Part shown: piece after piece, positions 10,401 through 22,560 of the stretch
Layout: every line of letters begins with the position of its first letter
Numbering within the stretch: position 1 is the stretch's first letter
From: Schistosoma mansoni
Taxonomy: Eukaryota > Platyhelminthes > Trematoda > Strigeidida > Schistosomatidae
Length of the DNA: 64,000 bases
Assembly (NCBI RefSeq): GCF_000237925.1
Contig: NC_031496.1
Span: 7,303,801-7,367,800 of the forward strand
Direction of reading: 5' to 3'
Position numbers and translations under genes: made by a program
The notes under the pieces: model-generated
Told to the model about the DNA's origin: nothing
Databases searched by the model: none
What the model saw: the letters and a program-made list of their open reading frames with translations, nothing else

Positions 10401-12639
10401 CAGTTACTTTGGAGAATAGTTTTCTTCACACAGTTTTCTTACTAAATGTGATAGAACTTTTGACCACATTGACATAAAAACACAAAGTGACATGTTAAAA
10501 GATAAACAGAAACTACGTGACAAAATAAGGAAAGACGAATTCCAGCTGGCATGAAATAAAAATGTAAAATATAGTGGGAAGAGAAATTAAATAACCTGAC
10601 AATCAAATATTTTATGAAGGATTCTAAAGACATCGCATCAGTATTACTTCGGAACAATTTATGGACACAGTTTACTTGCTCTGTAGAGATGGTATAATAA
10701 GAATAGAATCATAAATAATGTTTCCTACTATTTATATTTCTCATGGTTTCATTTATGTTGTTCATTGTCAATAACTGATAATACAAGTTTGTTTAGATTA
10801 TAATGTTAACTTACGGGTGTAAATATTAATTGTTCACTGATTGTGGTTCATAAAATACACGTCACTGTCAACTTTCTGTGTTCTCTGGTATTGCTGCCCA
10901 CTTGCCTGGGTTATAATGAACCTGTTACATTCATAGGCAGAGCCCCAAACATTTGTCTGATAGATGTATTGTTGAGACATTTACGCATAATACTCGTTTT
11001 AGACGTAACTTTTAGTGCATATAAATTGTTGGATATGTTAGACATTAAGATACACAACATTTGCACACTACTACCTATGTAACTATTTTTATTTGTTTCC
11101 GACAATCCGCGTTTACGCATATTTTGCAAATTTATTATTTTGTCTGGCTCCTTTTATTGATAAGTTTCTATTTAAAATATTCACTTGGTTTTATCTTTCC
11201 TAGATTTAATCAACAACTAGATTCTTGGAGCTCTGTTCACATATTTTCACACTTAAGTTTTTATCCAAGTTATCTTTATGTAAGAATCGTAACAAATTTG
11301 TGTGGGTTTATCGTGAACCGTTTTAAGACAAAACATATGTTATCAATCTTTTAGGAAATCAACTAGTGAAAGGTTTTGAAGCAAGTATTTGAAACCAAAC
11401 CTATTTCGTTGTAAGATAACGTAGATTACAGTTTCTACGGAATAAATATGCATATCCGAAGACCCTAAAACCCCATCAAGTTTTCATAAGGTAATTCCTA
11501 TTATTTCTACCCTTGATATTGGCCATTCTGGATACTGAAAGCCAAAAAATGTATCTATTGAAATTTAAACTTCTCATACCTATAAGGCAAATTTATAAAG
11601 AAAAAGAACTTTGGCAGTTTGGTTCCAACCGTACTCAAATTCAGCCTACTATCAATCAATTATACTAAGTACTCTGAGTGGTAAAACGTAACCTCATAAC
11701 AACCTTACGGCAACAGGTGAGTATATTAACTGATGAAAACTTCGTAAGAGCTTATATTTCGCTTTACTATCTGTCTTACTTGAGGACGCCTGAGCTATGT
11801 AGCTCTTTCTAAGTGCAAGTATGTAATTTAAACTTCAGTCCACTAGACATGACCCCAAATCAAAATAATCTAAATAATAGAGGTAATAATTAGGTCAACA
11901 TGTTTAGAAAAATGAATTACGAATACGAAGAAATAAAATTTGGCATAAATCTCACTCCCACTGAGTTTCCACAGAACTCATCAATCTTAGCCAAAAAGAC
12001 GAACACACAACTTTAATTAACTAACCCTTAGATTTCCCAAATCCTTAATATGTTCACATATAATTGCATAGAACATTCCAAATGTGAAAACATATGATAA
12101 CTAAACCAAAAACCAGAGCATATCCCATCAAGTTATCATAGCTTACCACAACACAAGTCCAGTAGGATAGAGGTAACAAGTTAGAGGTAAATGACAAGTA
12201 ACGAGAAACAATAGAATTTGGCGAATTAATACATTCAAACTACTAGGGTCGGTTTTTAAGCATTTCGTTTGTGATTTTTTAATACTAACTTCACTTTCTT
12301 AAGGACCAGGAATAATGCGAAGTATTTACGCTGTCGTGTTTGCCTTTTTCAAATGTAATTTTACTTCAATGAACATCATACGTCACGGTGGACGGTAACT
12401 TTGCATATATTACACACTAGCCAGTTAATTCACTTGATCTATAGCATCAGTTGCTATGTTAAGCCCATATACCTTATACTAGCTTCTGAACAGGACAATT
12501 TATCCATTCTTCTTGAGTCACGTTTTGACCTTGGTAATTATTTACTTGTCAACCCTGACTGTTTTTGTATGAGCGTATGTGTGTATACACTTTTTACCCT
12601 ATTCATCACGTCTGCATTTTATTTCTACCTGGCTATAAA
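10401..12639. other. Intergenic, no supported gene
   Basis: Several 60-97 codon open frames (10442-10657 minus, 10843-11082 plus, 11061-11354 plus, 12401-12649 plus) are rich in Phe, Leu, Ile and Tyr, as expected for AT-rich noncoding DNA, and have no recognisable domain. Confidence 0.4.
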
Positions 12640-12740
12640 TATTGATTGACACTTGATTAAACAGAGTGGGTTCACACGCCTCCACCGCGCGTCATTTTGA
12701 TTTGCTCTTTTCTATTCACTTCATCCCTCTCATTACGTGT
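12560..12740 (+). promoter_or_regulatory. Possible TATA-type promoter, perhaps LTR-derived
   Basis: A clear GGCTATAAATATTGATTG box at 12630-12647 is followed ~20-30 bp downstream by CAGAGTGGGTTCACACGCC, a GC-richer segment unlike its surroundings. The layout resembles the promoter part of a retroelement LTR; no second copy or coding part was seen. Confidence 0.25.
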
Positions 12741-13381
12741 CCAGATCAGTGAGTACACAAAATATATGCATTCAAAACTTCATTTTCTCGTATTTGACAT
12801 GTTTAATCCCGTTATACGCTAAAGCGAATTAGGTCGATAATTTTATACGAGGATAGACGATATGTATATTTCAGCAACCATTCATACGATCTACTTGGAG
12901 TCAGATTCAGGGCCACAAAAGATCTAGATTCATAACTTTAATTATGGGCTTTCTGTCGTTGAACTCACATTGTAATTGGTTTCAGATTGTTTGAAGCTGG
13001 AATGATCACATCACGAACGATAGTCAAATCATCTGGTCCTTATAAGCTAACCCCGACCGTTGCTGCTACCTTGACGTGGTGGCCGGTCTTGCCTATCGTG
13101 ATGAAGCAATCGAGCTATGCTGGCTGGAACAATCGTTCCTCGAGGTCCTACCATGCCAGACAGGTCGGTTGAGGAGCGGTGAAACTAAAAGCAGCAAACC
13201 CAAGGTCCGAAGGCGAAGTCGTACTGCTGACTGTACAGAGGTGTGACAGCAGTAAGGTGTTTCCTTCAGACAACCAGCATGACAGCGATGCTGCCTTCCC
13301 ACAAGGAGTTAGAAAAGGTCGACCCTAAAAATGCACATCTCGCCTTATCCCACGGATATCCGTCTCCGGCGGTAAGAACCT

Positions 13382-14536
13382 TTGAAGAGCGGAGCTAACA
13401 CGAAAACTACCCACAAAAAGGTCGTGTGTGACCGACCTCAAGCAGTTATCCCTTGGGCACTGCGGTCACGCTCTCAGGTCATTAAGACCACTTCTAACCC
13501 AATTTCCTTTTCAGGTACCTCTAGAAGAACCCTTCCACGGTGTGGGCAACCGGGAAGTGATAACTGCCCCAATACCTCTAACAGCACTCAAGACCACTGT
13601 ATTCATAATCAATCTCATTCTTCAATTCCTACTATTCCTTCTACCTTGACTTTCAACACTAAACTTCCTCTTCCGGTTTCCTCCTCAAGTGTCACCATGG
13701 CCAACGATTCTAGTGCGCGAAACGCTGTCCCAGATCTACTAAAACCTCGCTCCAAACTACACATTGGAGCCTTCAACGTACGTACTTTAAGTCGAATCGG
13801 TCAACAGGCCTCCTTAGCTGAAACCCTAGAATCTCGTACCACTGATGTATGCTGCGTCTCCGAAACACACATACAGGATCCTAGTGCGGTCATTCACTTG
13901 ACCTCACCTCGCCAAAGTGGACAGCTAACGAAATACACCCTCCGTGTATCTGGCGACCCGTTGGCTAGTTCTCGCGGACTTGCAGGTGTAGGCATAGCAC
14001 TAAGTACAAGGGCAGAACAGGCACTACTAGAATGGATCCCCGTGAACAGTCGCTTGTGTGCTGTCCGGCTAAATGGCTCCGTAGGAACTCGGAAGGATAG
14101 GGATACACGTCATTGCCTTTTCGTCGTTTCTGCCTACGCTCCCACTGACTGCATCCCAGATGAAGTGAAAGATGACTTTTACAGAAAGCTCTCTGAGCTT
14201 CTTCAGAAAGCTAAGCGCCCAGACATAGTAGTCGTAGCGGGTGACTTTAATGCCCAGGTAGGCAGCCTAAATCAAACAGAAAGACATTTAGGTGGGTATT
14301 TTAGTATTCCGGCTCAACGAACCGATAATAGTGATCGTCTGTTGCAACTATGCTCAGACAATCGTTTATTTTTAGCAAGCACTAATTTTAAGCATAAGGA
14401 GAGACATCGTCTAACATGGCGACCCACCTGCACCAAACCAACGATGGACTCAAATAGACCATATTGTCATCAGTCATCGTTGGAGAGGCTCAATAGAAGA
14501 TTGTCGCTCGTATTGGAATACTTGTTTAGACTCTGA
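13382..14536 (+). pseudogene. RTE LINE endonuclease (APE-type) domain
   Basis: Encodes LHIGAFNVRTLSRIGQQ (start of an APE-like nuclease), VCCVSETHIQ with the catalytic E, GLAGVGIALS, VVSAYAPTD, and VVVAGDFNAQVG with the D/N pair. N-terminal ~120 residues are Ser/Thr-rich and low in complexity. The last ~35 residues are out of frame relative to the family; the continuation (IDHIV, SDHALIR with the conserved SDH) is found in another frame, so the domain is interrupted near 14430. The nuclease would nick target DNA to prime reverse transcription. Not functional as it stands. Confidence 0.88.
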
Positions 14537-14729
14537 TCACGCCTTAATACGAGCGCGCATTTGTCTGCGCCTCACTGGACGCAAGGAAACTACACTAAGA
14601 AGACCCATTAGGATTGGACTGGAGGACGAGAAAGCCAAATGCGAATTCCAGAAACAACTGAGTTCACATCTAGGCAGTTCTGTAAACGAGACTGACCCAG
14701 ATGCTGCTTGGAAAGACATACGAACAGCT

Positions 14730-16050
14730 GTGGAAACAGCAGTAACATCTATTAGTTATTTAAACCATAGGGCTCCAAAAAACCAGTGGATTTCTTCTAA
14801 GTCTATTTCACTGATGGATTCGCGTAAACTCATCCCATCAGGCTCTGAACACGACGAAGAGCGTAAACAAATTAGATCTAGGTTAACTAAAAGTCTAAGG
14901 AACGATCGTGAGCAGTGGTGGGCAACGAAAGCAAAAGAGATGGAAAAGGCAGCGGCTGTGGGCAATACCAGGCAACTATTCAGACTAATAAAAGAAACCG
15001 GAATTAAGAAGACAAGTGTAAGTGAGACAATCTCGGAAAAAGACGGAACCCTTATCTGCTCTCAACCCAAACGTTTAGAACGATGGGCGGAACACTTTAA
15101 GGAGCAGTTTAGCTGGCCTTCAACTACTGCAAAACTACCCACTATTCCCAGAAAACCTGAATGGAACATTGAAGTAGGCCCCCCGACTCTAGCTAAAGTT
15201 CAAAAGGCTATAAGTAATCTGAAACGAGGAAGAGCAGATGGTCCAGATGGATTGGCTCCAGAGGTCTTTAAATATGGTGGTCCAATTTTAGCGATTAGGT
15301 TAACTAATATTCTGGCTAAAATCTGGGAGACGGACGTAATCCCATCTGACTGGTCACAATCTCTGATTGTCCCAATATATAAGAACGGGCCAAAATCATC
15401 CTGTGATAACCATAGAGGGATTAGTCTGACTAACATAGCATCTAAATACTAGCCTCAATAATTATCGGGCGCCTAACTAAGACTCGTGAACTGCAAACAC
15501 GAGAAAATCAGACTGGCTTCAGACCTGGTCGTGGCTGCATCGACCACATATTCACCATTCGTCAAGTTTTAGAGCACAGACACGCTTATCGGCGTCCGAC
15601 AATGATAGTTTTTCTTGACTTAAAAGCAGCATTTGACTCTGCAGACCGAAAGGTTCTGTGGCAGTGTCTGTCATTGAAAGGTGTACCTGAGAAGTACATA
15701 AACCTTGTGAAGGCTCTTTACTCGAACACTACCAGTTGAGTGAGAGCTTATGGCGAACTGTCATCTGATTTTACAACCTCAAGTGGTGTCCCGTAAGGCT
15801 GTTCACTACCACCATTTTTCTTAAACATCATTATAGACCTACTGCTGGGAATAATGCTCTCATCATCTGAATTTTCGGGAATCTTTCTCTTACCAGGAGG
15901 TTCACTTATCGACTTAGAATACGCAGATGACATAGTCCTGTTTGGTGAAGACACTGACAAAATGCAGAGTCTTCTGTTGAAACTCAGTAATAATGCCAGG
16001 ATGTTTGGGATGCGTCTCTCCCCATCCAAATATAAATTGTTACTCTAGGA
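14730..16050 (+). pseudogene. RTE LINE reverse transcriptase domain
   Basis: Frame 14730-15452 has WAEHFKEQFSWP, RGRADGPDGLAPEVFKYGG (RT block 1) and IPSDWSQSLIVPIYKNG, then CDNHRGISLTN. After a one-base frame change the next frame has QTGFRPGRGCIDHIFTIRQ, IVFLDLKAAFDSADR (catalytic block A), a stop, and then SLIDLEYADDIVLFGE with the YADD active site at ~15911-15931, followed by GMRLSPSKYK. All RT blocks are present but split by at least three breaks. The order and motifs are those of RTE, not CR1. Confidence 0.9.
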
Positions 16051-16128
16051 CTGGCCTGCGTCAACAGTGAAGTAGTCGAACGCGTCGACAACTTCACTTA
16101 TCTTGGAAGTCTGATCAGCCCTAATGGG

Positions 16129-16743
16129 TTGGTGTCTGACGAAATCTCAGCACGGATTCAAAAAGCTCGTTTGGCTTTTGCCAACTTATGTCACCTATGG
16201 CGAAGACGAGATATCCGTCTATCAATTAAGGGACGAGTATACTGCGCAGCAGTTCGCTCTGTTCTACCTTACGGCTGTGAAACATGGCCATTAAGAGTAG
16301 AAGATACTCTTAGGTTACTAGTATTTGACCACAGATGCCTTAGAAATATTGCTCGCATCTGCTGGGATAACCGGGTAAGTAATAGTGAGGTTAGACGCAG
16401 GGTATTAGGGAATGATGGTAAATCAGTTGATGAGGTCCTGAATCTTCATCGACTGAGATGGTTGAGCCACGTGTTACGTATGCCTGAACACCGATTACCA
16501 CGACGCGCTATGCTGACTAGTGTAGGGGATGGTTGGAAGAGAGTTAGAGGTGGCCAAACCAAAACATGGCATCAGTGCTTGAAGTCACTAACTTCTAGTC
16601 TGAGCCATGTTGGTAGATGCAGACTACCTGGTTGGGGTCCGCGTGACTATCGTAACCAATGGTTGGAGACTCTAGGTGACATGGCTCAAAATCGATCACA
16701 ATGGCGTATGTGTATACACTCTTTATGTACCCTTAGACCTTGA
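16129..16743 (+). pseudogene. RTE LINE C-terminal region
   Basis: Open for 204 codons: SDEISARIQKARLAFANL, YCAAVRSVLPYGCETWPLR, HRCLRNIARICWDNRVSN, LRWLSHVLRMPEHRLPRRAM, TKTWHQCLKSLTSSL, and ends AQNRSQWRMCIHSLCTLRP. The same region lies open at 29558-30244 (minus), and eroded in several other copies. Its function in RTE is unknown. Confidence 0.88.
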
Positions 16744-16930
16744 GATTAAGATTGCTTCATAACTGTTTCCTTCCGATACTATATCCTTATATACAACCTT
16801 TCTTTATATACTACCACCACTAAATTAATTACTTCTATGAATCTGGTGTTCATCTTGTTGTGTTAACGAGGTATGGCAACTTGGACCGATGCATATATGT
16901 GCCTGGTCCTACGTTGTCGCTGACTGACTG

Positions 16931-17808
16931 ATTTATAAGCTAACATTTTCGAAAATAATATTCAGTAGAAATGAATCTAAAATACAAGAGTAAGGCATGA
17001 TCAAAAGACATAGAATAATAGTGACACAGTATACTACAGGATGAGTCATTTCTTATCTCATTTATATTACTTGCACAAAACATCAGGAAAATCAAAAGAA
17101 CCCAAAGTTATGTAAGTTTTGAATTTAAGGCTGAATTAAAAAGTAGGTTTAGTAAATTTACATATCCTTTAAGATTATGAGGTAGATTTTTCACACTTAT
17201 TATTTTTCTTGGAAATCAGATGAGCTTTGATTACATGCCAAACTAATAAGACAATATTAAAACCAAATTATGGCATTTGAATATGAAAAAGCCTTTATTA
17301 ACCGAATACAAATGAAGCACAGTAAAATCTAGTTTTGGGTTTATCATTTAATAGTAAAAGACGTTTTCACGGTTTAAAACAAGTACAACTACAATACCGA
17401 AATTTAAATGAAATTCCATGTATGAATAATTTATAAGAGTAGCTTAGATAAACTGATAAAAGTATAGTTTTTAGATGCTATAGATATGGATTGTTTATCT
17501 GTAGCCGCCAAATACGAAGTTAGAAGTAAACTACCGGCAAAATATAAGCCTTATGAGATCATATTTACGAGACTAGAATATACTTATGCAAACAAAACCA
17601 CATGCGACTATTAGGCTCGATGATGAATCACCAGAAGTGAAGAGTATGAAGTTAGGTTGCTTCCTCTGAAATCAAATCTAACTAAATAATGAATCAAATA
17701 TACGAGTGGAGAATGAAGTAAACTTTGCGGTATACGAGTAAGCAAAAAATTAAATTGTAGATACTCGCTGTTGCATGAAATACTGGTACAACATAATACG
17801 AGATCAGA
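16931..17808. other. Intergenic between RTE LINE and cystatin 3' end
   Basis: AT-rich, no gene. It should contain the cystatin 3' UTR and polyadenylation site; no clear AATAAA was seen close to the stop on the minus strand. Confidence 0.4.
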
Positions 17809-18371
17809 TCAACTTGTATCGTTGGAACACCTAACTATTCTTATTATTTTAGAGAAATCAGATTGAAGCCACGGTCTATCCCATAGAGTTACTTTGCAAA
17901 TCTTACTCTGAATAGAAAATAAACAGCATTAACATAAATAGTCATACCTCTCCATCAGTTAAGTCACAAGAATCCCGATTAGGAAAATAAGTATCCAAAA
18001 CATCTAAAATGCGCATATTAGTAAAATGTCTTAGTTATCTTACGAATGTTGTTGTTGGCCGTTGTGCACGATGTAGGGGAAAACTTAACGAAAAATGTAT
18101 AAAAAATCCCCTGAACAACCTGTTAAAACGGTAACTTATAAAGGCAGAACCTCACCTGTGAGGTCACATTTACCAACTTAGTTATGACATGAAGACTGCT
18201 GTTGCCATACTCAGAGTTGAATTTATGGGCTACCTTGGCCAACTCATGACCGAATTTTTCTATGGTCGCGTTGTTCAGCTGCAGTTTCCTGGGTGCCCCA
18301 GGCATCCCTACATTTCCTGAAGTAAGCAATACAAAAGAAGATACTACAAAAAGGTAGCAAACAGGACCCAT
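17809..18371 (-). CDS. Secreted type-2 cystatin (cysteine protease inhibitor), 4 exons
   Basis: Exons (minus strand) are 18156-18371, 18044-18119, 17948-18003 and 17809-17907. All introns are GT-AG and the phases agree (0, 1, 0), giving 148 residues. Residues 1-19 (MGPVCYLFVVSSFVLLTSG) form a hydrophobic signal peptide, so the product should be secreted. Glycine-rich N-terminus (GNVGMPGAP), then a helix-like segment (IEKFGHELAKVAHKFNSEYG), then QVVQG at residues 72-76, which fits the cystatin QxVxG loop, and RPW at 127-129, the second hairpin loop. Cysteines at 90, 110, 120 and 143 fit the two disulfides of type-2 cystatins. N-glycosylation sequons lie at N34, N57, N68 and N145. The family blocks papain-like proteases (cathepsins B, L) and legumain; which of these it targets here is inference. 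Introns are very short (36, 40 and 40 bp), typical of schistosome 5' introns. The start codon is the only ATG ahead of the signal peptide. Confidence 0.92.
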
Positions 18372-18660
18372 TCGTTAACACAACAGCGATGGCCTTCACT
18401 GTTTTTAATTAGCGGCTTTTGTTTCAGTCCTCAGTGGTCGGTTTTAAGAATGGGTCGAGGAGCCTATGTTTATTATTTCAGCTCGTGTCACAGTGAAGGT
18501 GTAGTATTTTTGCTAACTGATGACTTGTTTGAACATGATTGCGCGCTTAGTATGAGTTCCAAACATAACACGTTCAGTTGTGTTCTTGTATTTCTAATTG
18601 CCATATATTGCATTATTTCGGGAGTTCTTAGTCAGCACATTAATCCGAATACTTATAATT
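18372..18660. other. Upstream region of the cystatin gene
   Basis: Should hold the cystatin promoter and 5' UTR. A 70-codon plus-strand open frame at 18450-18662 with a hydrophobic end has no support and is probably chance. Confidence 0.35.
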
Positions 18661-19070
18661 AACACAGAAGGTTCATCCCTCCTTAAAATATTGACTAATG
18701 AGACTGGAATTATTTGTTCGGGTAGGGCTTTTCAGTCATTGATCACTCGATGAGAAAAACGTAATCCCGTTATGAGTTTATTAGTTCGCAGTTTTTGAAC
18801 ATTCTTGATGTAGCCTTAGAGATGATTAGTTCCGCAGAGAGCAGAATGATATGACATCCAAACACCCAAATCGTTATTAAAGATACGAACTACCAATACA
18901 AAGTCACCTCGCGTTCCATGGTAAGTGGAAAAGTTAAGAATGTTTTAAGCGCTGAACATTTAAGTGTGTCAGCATCCTTGATAAGATATATATGATCTGC
19001 TTGGATTCAGTACTCCAAGTGTGTTCTCACATAGGTGGGGTGTAAGATTCAAAACATATCTTCTTCAAAG
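18661..19070 (-). mobile_element. CR1-like LINE, 3' end
   Basis: Reverse strand reads RGDFVLVVRIFNNDLG, RTNKLITGLRFSHRVINDW and KALPEQIIPVSLVNILRRD, the usual end of CR1/jockey-type RT proteins (KL-x-R-x-FFSxRVxxxWNxLP). In-frame stops occur upstream, so it is dead. Probably belongs with the endonuclease pieces at 19930-21070 on the same strand. Confidence 0.7.
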
Positions 19071-19929
19071 CATGTGTATGCTTATCGAAGTGATCGTAAC
19101 GCTTGAAAACCTTTGGCGATTGCTCTAGTACTTATGATTATTATTAATAGCTTTGTTCAATATCATTGTTCTGATACAATATAGAGTTCTCAGAACAAGG
19201 CATTTCAACAAAGTTTATTTTACAGGAAAAGAAACATATGAAAGAAACTAATAACTGAATAAATATACATAAGCTATCTGGAATTGAGTGGAAGTTTTTT
19301 TGAGATTTGAGTCTGTACAACCTTTTGAATTAAGAAGTTTGGGAATACTATTTGTTGACTAGGTCAACTCTAACAACCTGTTCATCACATAGTATGTTGG
19401 CTAGATAAGGTATTGTAGAACGTATATACTTTTGCCTGCGGGCAAGAGATATACAAGGATAGAGATACTAATGAAGTGGATACTTAGTATTTGACGAGTT
19501 AGCAACTCTCAGAATTTCGCAAAACTTTAGATTTCTATGTATAACCATATTATTAATAACCATGGAAGATTCACAGCACACATTGCTAACTGCCTTTAGC
19601 GCTCTCCGTAATACAATAAAGTCGCTTCTCAAAAATCCGTTAAAAGCAATGGAGAGCAGTGAAAAATAATAAGTAATATGCGACGATTGACAGATTTTAA
19701 GAGTAAGTGTCAAGCAATCTTAAAAAGCATGCAGCCTCTGTTTGTAGTAAGTCAGTCGGAAAATTCTACGACAATAACAAAGCATGAGTAGACCAAGAGA
19801 GATCAGAAGAAAAACTCACACCGGAGTAAACGACCATTGAAACTATGTTTATCAAGGAATCTGTGTGAGGTTGTTTGAAAAGGTTTCGTTAAATATATTA
19901 TTCCTAAACATTGGAACGAGTTAAGTGAA
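19071..19929. other. Between CR1-like LINE pieces, RT not recognised
   Basis: If the flanking pieces come from one element, the RT catalytic domain should be here, but I find no YxDD or RT blocks on the minus strand. Either it is deleted and replaced or eroded beyond recognition. Confidence 0.4.
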
Positions 19930-21070
19930 TGGAGACATTCAGACATTAGTTTCAATAGAAATAAGAACACAACGGCTCTTCAAACCTACGGACATAGGAA
20001 GCATTACGTCGGATGACTGACGTACAAATGACTTATTTAGGTCAAAAGTATTCACCTGGTTATCGCTTCCAGTGTGCTTCTCGCTTGTATCTTCTTTAAA
20101 TGTTTCCCAAATACTTTGAGAGTTTTTGCAAAATAATAATTTTCGAGAAAACATCAAGTACAGAAGTCTAATCTTTAAGTTTATTAAGCCACTTAGCTTT
20201 AGAACTTCGATGGCGTTTTTCTCCTTGTACATTCTTTCTTTATCCACCGAAATCGTTTTATTTGTAGAGATGTGAGTCATTTATACTTAAAAATTGTTTT
20301 TACTTCGTCCACAAACATCGAAACAGAAGTTAAGATAACAAATAATAACATCAACGGTGTTTTCAAGTGAGTCATGTGTGAATAATCCCCAGTTATTCGT
20401 ACAAAATACGTCCTCCAGATTTCGGATATTTTCTTATGAATGATTCCTGTATTCGACTTTCTTTGTCTAGTGTAAGGTTGTACTCTTTCCATGCTTTCCA
20501 TATACTTTAAATAGAGCACGAGTTATACAGTAATCCGAGCTAGACAATGAAGCACCTTTACGAGTTACATATACACCCACATCATTAATGAGAACAAAGT
20601 CTAAGTGGGCATCCAAATCAGTGGAACCTAGTGATAAAAAAGCCACAGTCAGATGAAATAAAATCAATACATATAATTGGAAAATGAAGTTTTGAAATCA
20701 GTAACGGCTAATTCAACGATTTCATCAGCTATGCATAGTGCAGGTGATGTGAAGTCTGGGGCCACGTAGATGTTGGTGACACAAACATAATTGTATTTAT
20801 CCAAGCTTTAAACATGCCACAGTAGATCGATAACAGTTCACATTTACAAATGTAACTAAACTGACCCCCACACCTTTTCTTATTGCTTGGGCGATCCCAA
20901 CGGTAGATATTGAAATCATGCAGTGATACTGAGCAGTCATTCGTTAGATCATTTAACTGAGATTCTTAGATTGTGATTACACTACAATTACGATGCATGT
21001 CTTGAATAAGAAAAATTAATTATAGTTTACCTTGGAAGTTAGATTGTGACAGTTCAGGAATCGACCTTTG
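19930..21070 (-). mobile_element. CR1-like LINE, endonuclease and linker pieces
   Basis: Reverse strand from ~21000: NDCSVSLHDFNIYRWDRP then KKRCGGQFSYI (APE nuclease N-terminal blocks), then 20467-20667 with LDFVLINDVGVYVT and SSDYCI (the nuclease SDH region), then 20277-20519 and 19939-20280 with linker-like text (EIWRTYFVRITGDY, LLYLMFSRKLL, QSIWETFK). Three frame changes separate these pieces. Also considered as a host secreted protein because of the hydrophobic start at 20667; the LINE reading explains more. Confidence 0.6.
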
Positions 21071-21224
21071 ATTATCGTTCATATTTTCAATACATATTTT
21101 TAGTCACCACGTTGTCTCTGACTGTTCTTTTTTGTGCCTTAAAAGGTGATAGTTCATAAACGTTTCAGATATGCACCTGAATTGGTCATGCGATTAATCG
21201 ACATGATAATGAGTCAAAACAAAT

Positions 21225-22560
21225 TTACGGTTGCTAGGCGCTGAATTTAGGTACAGCACGTTCGGTAGGGAACTCCTAGCTATGTATTGTGCTGTACGAC
21301 ATTTCCAACATTCCATCAAAGGAACAGAATTCACGCTTTTTACCGATCATAAACCTCTTACCTTCTCTTTAAGCTCATCCTCAGACAGGTACTCACCGCG
21401 AGAGTCTCGAAAACTGGACTGCATTTCTCAGTTTACTTCAGACACACAACACATATCTGGGGCAAACAATGTAGTTGCAGACGCTTTGTCTCGTATTAGT
21501 TCCTTGAACAGTTTCCAAGGACTCGACCTTCCTAAACTCGCTCAGCTTCAAAAAGAAGACACTGATCTTCAGCACAAGTTATCCTCGACAACTATTAAAA
21601 TAAGTATTAAGCAGATGGGAACAGGTAAGGAAATCACACTCTCGCAAATAATCTAAAACAGGGATCGCCCAATCGTACCAAAACATTATCGACGCAACGT
21701 CTTCAATACGTTGCACAATCTTTCTCATCCAGGTGTTCGTGCATCCATCAAGCTTATAGCCGAACGGTTTCGCTGGCCTGAATATGAATAAAGACATGAG
21801 GGATTGGGCATGCTCCTGTGTAAGCTGCCAAAAATCTAAGGTGATTAGACACAACAAATGTCCCTTAGGCTCTTTCAAAACCCCTGACGCTCGTTTCGAC
21901 CATGTTCATGTGGATTTGTTAGGACCCTTACCAGATTCAAATGGATACTCATATCTCTTAACATGCGTAGACCGTTTCACTCGATGGCCAGAAGCAGTAC
22001 CTATCAAAGACAATACTGATGAAACAGTGGCTCGCGCTTTCGTGGCTGCCCTTTAACCATCACTACAGACCGCGGACGCCAGTTCAAATTAGGACTTTTC
22101 CGTTGTCTAACCACACTATCAGGAATCATTCGTTTGCGAACGACCGCCTACCACCCACAAGCAAACGGGTTGGTAGAACGTTTTCACCGACAACTTAAAG
22201 ATTCACTATCAGCTACAAACGTTTCACAGTGGACAGACGCTCTTCCACTCGTCTTACTAGGTATCCGCAATGCAGTGAAAGCTGACATTGGATACATTGC
22301 ATCTCAACTCGTTTATGGAACGGCACTCCGACTTCCAGGAGAATTCGTGGATCCTTCGATGAAGTTCATAAAGAACCGAGATCTCGACTGTATTTTATTT
22401 TACAGTTACTATATTGTATTTCATGGCTCTTTATAGTAAGGAAAGACGACCAGACGCTGCTAAAAAATATAGCAAACTATCAGAAGAGTGTTTACCAACG
22501 ACAAACTCGTTGGGTTTAAACTTCTGGCTGACCACGTCGTAGGGTTATCACTTCCTCACT
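21225..22560 (+). mobile_element. Gypsy-class LTR retrotransposon fossil, internal fragment
   Basis: Parts in order: RNase H C-terminal half (FTDHKPLTFSL, VVADALSRI), integrase zinc-binding region and integrase catalytic core (HVHVDLLGPLP, CVDRFTRWPEAVPI, then [19 protein letters not shown]). Family is the Gypsy (Ty3-like) elements of schistosomes, such as Boudicca/Saci types; the exact family is not assigned. No LTR, gag, protease or RT is seen next to it. It is a broken fossil with a few breaks (about three or more); moderately old. Confidence 0.88.

Larger units (their letters stand above)
13050..16930 (+). mobile_element. RTE-clade non-LTR retrotransposon, nearly full length, broken
   Basis: 5' UTR from ~13050 (its border is confirmed by the deleted copy at 33545-34351), endonuclease frame 13382-14536, RT region 14730-16050, C-terminal region 16129-16743, and a 3' UTR ending near 16930 in CGCTGACTGACTGA, a short simple-sequence tail usual for RTE. 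About 3.9 kb. Breaks seen: a frame change near 14425-14432, another near 15447-15449, in-frame stops at about 15736 and 15795, and a further frame change after 16040. It cannot make a working polyprotein and is probably an old copy. It lies 0.9 kb downstream of the cystatin gene, in opposite orientation. Confidence 0.9.

Noticed and set aside
18450-18662. 70-codon frame divergent from cystatin, with a hydrophobic C-terminal part
   Set aside because: It lies in the likely cystatin promoter, has no homology and no splice support.
20467-20667. A possible small secreted protein gene on the minus strand (hydrophobic start MILFHLTVAFLSLG)
   Set aside because: The following residues (LDFVLINDVG, SSDYCI) and the neighbouring frames read as CR1-like LINE endonuclease and linker, with frame changes between them.
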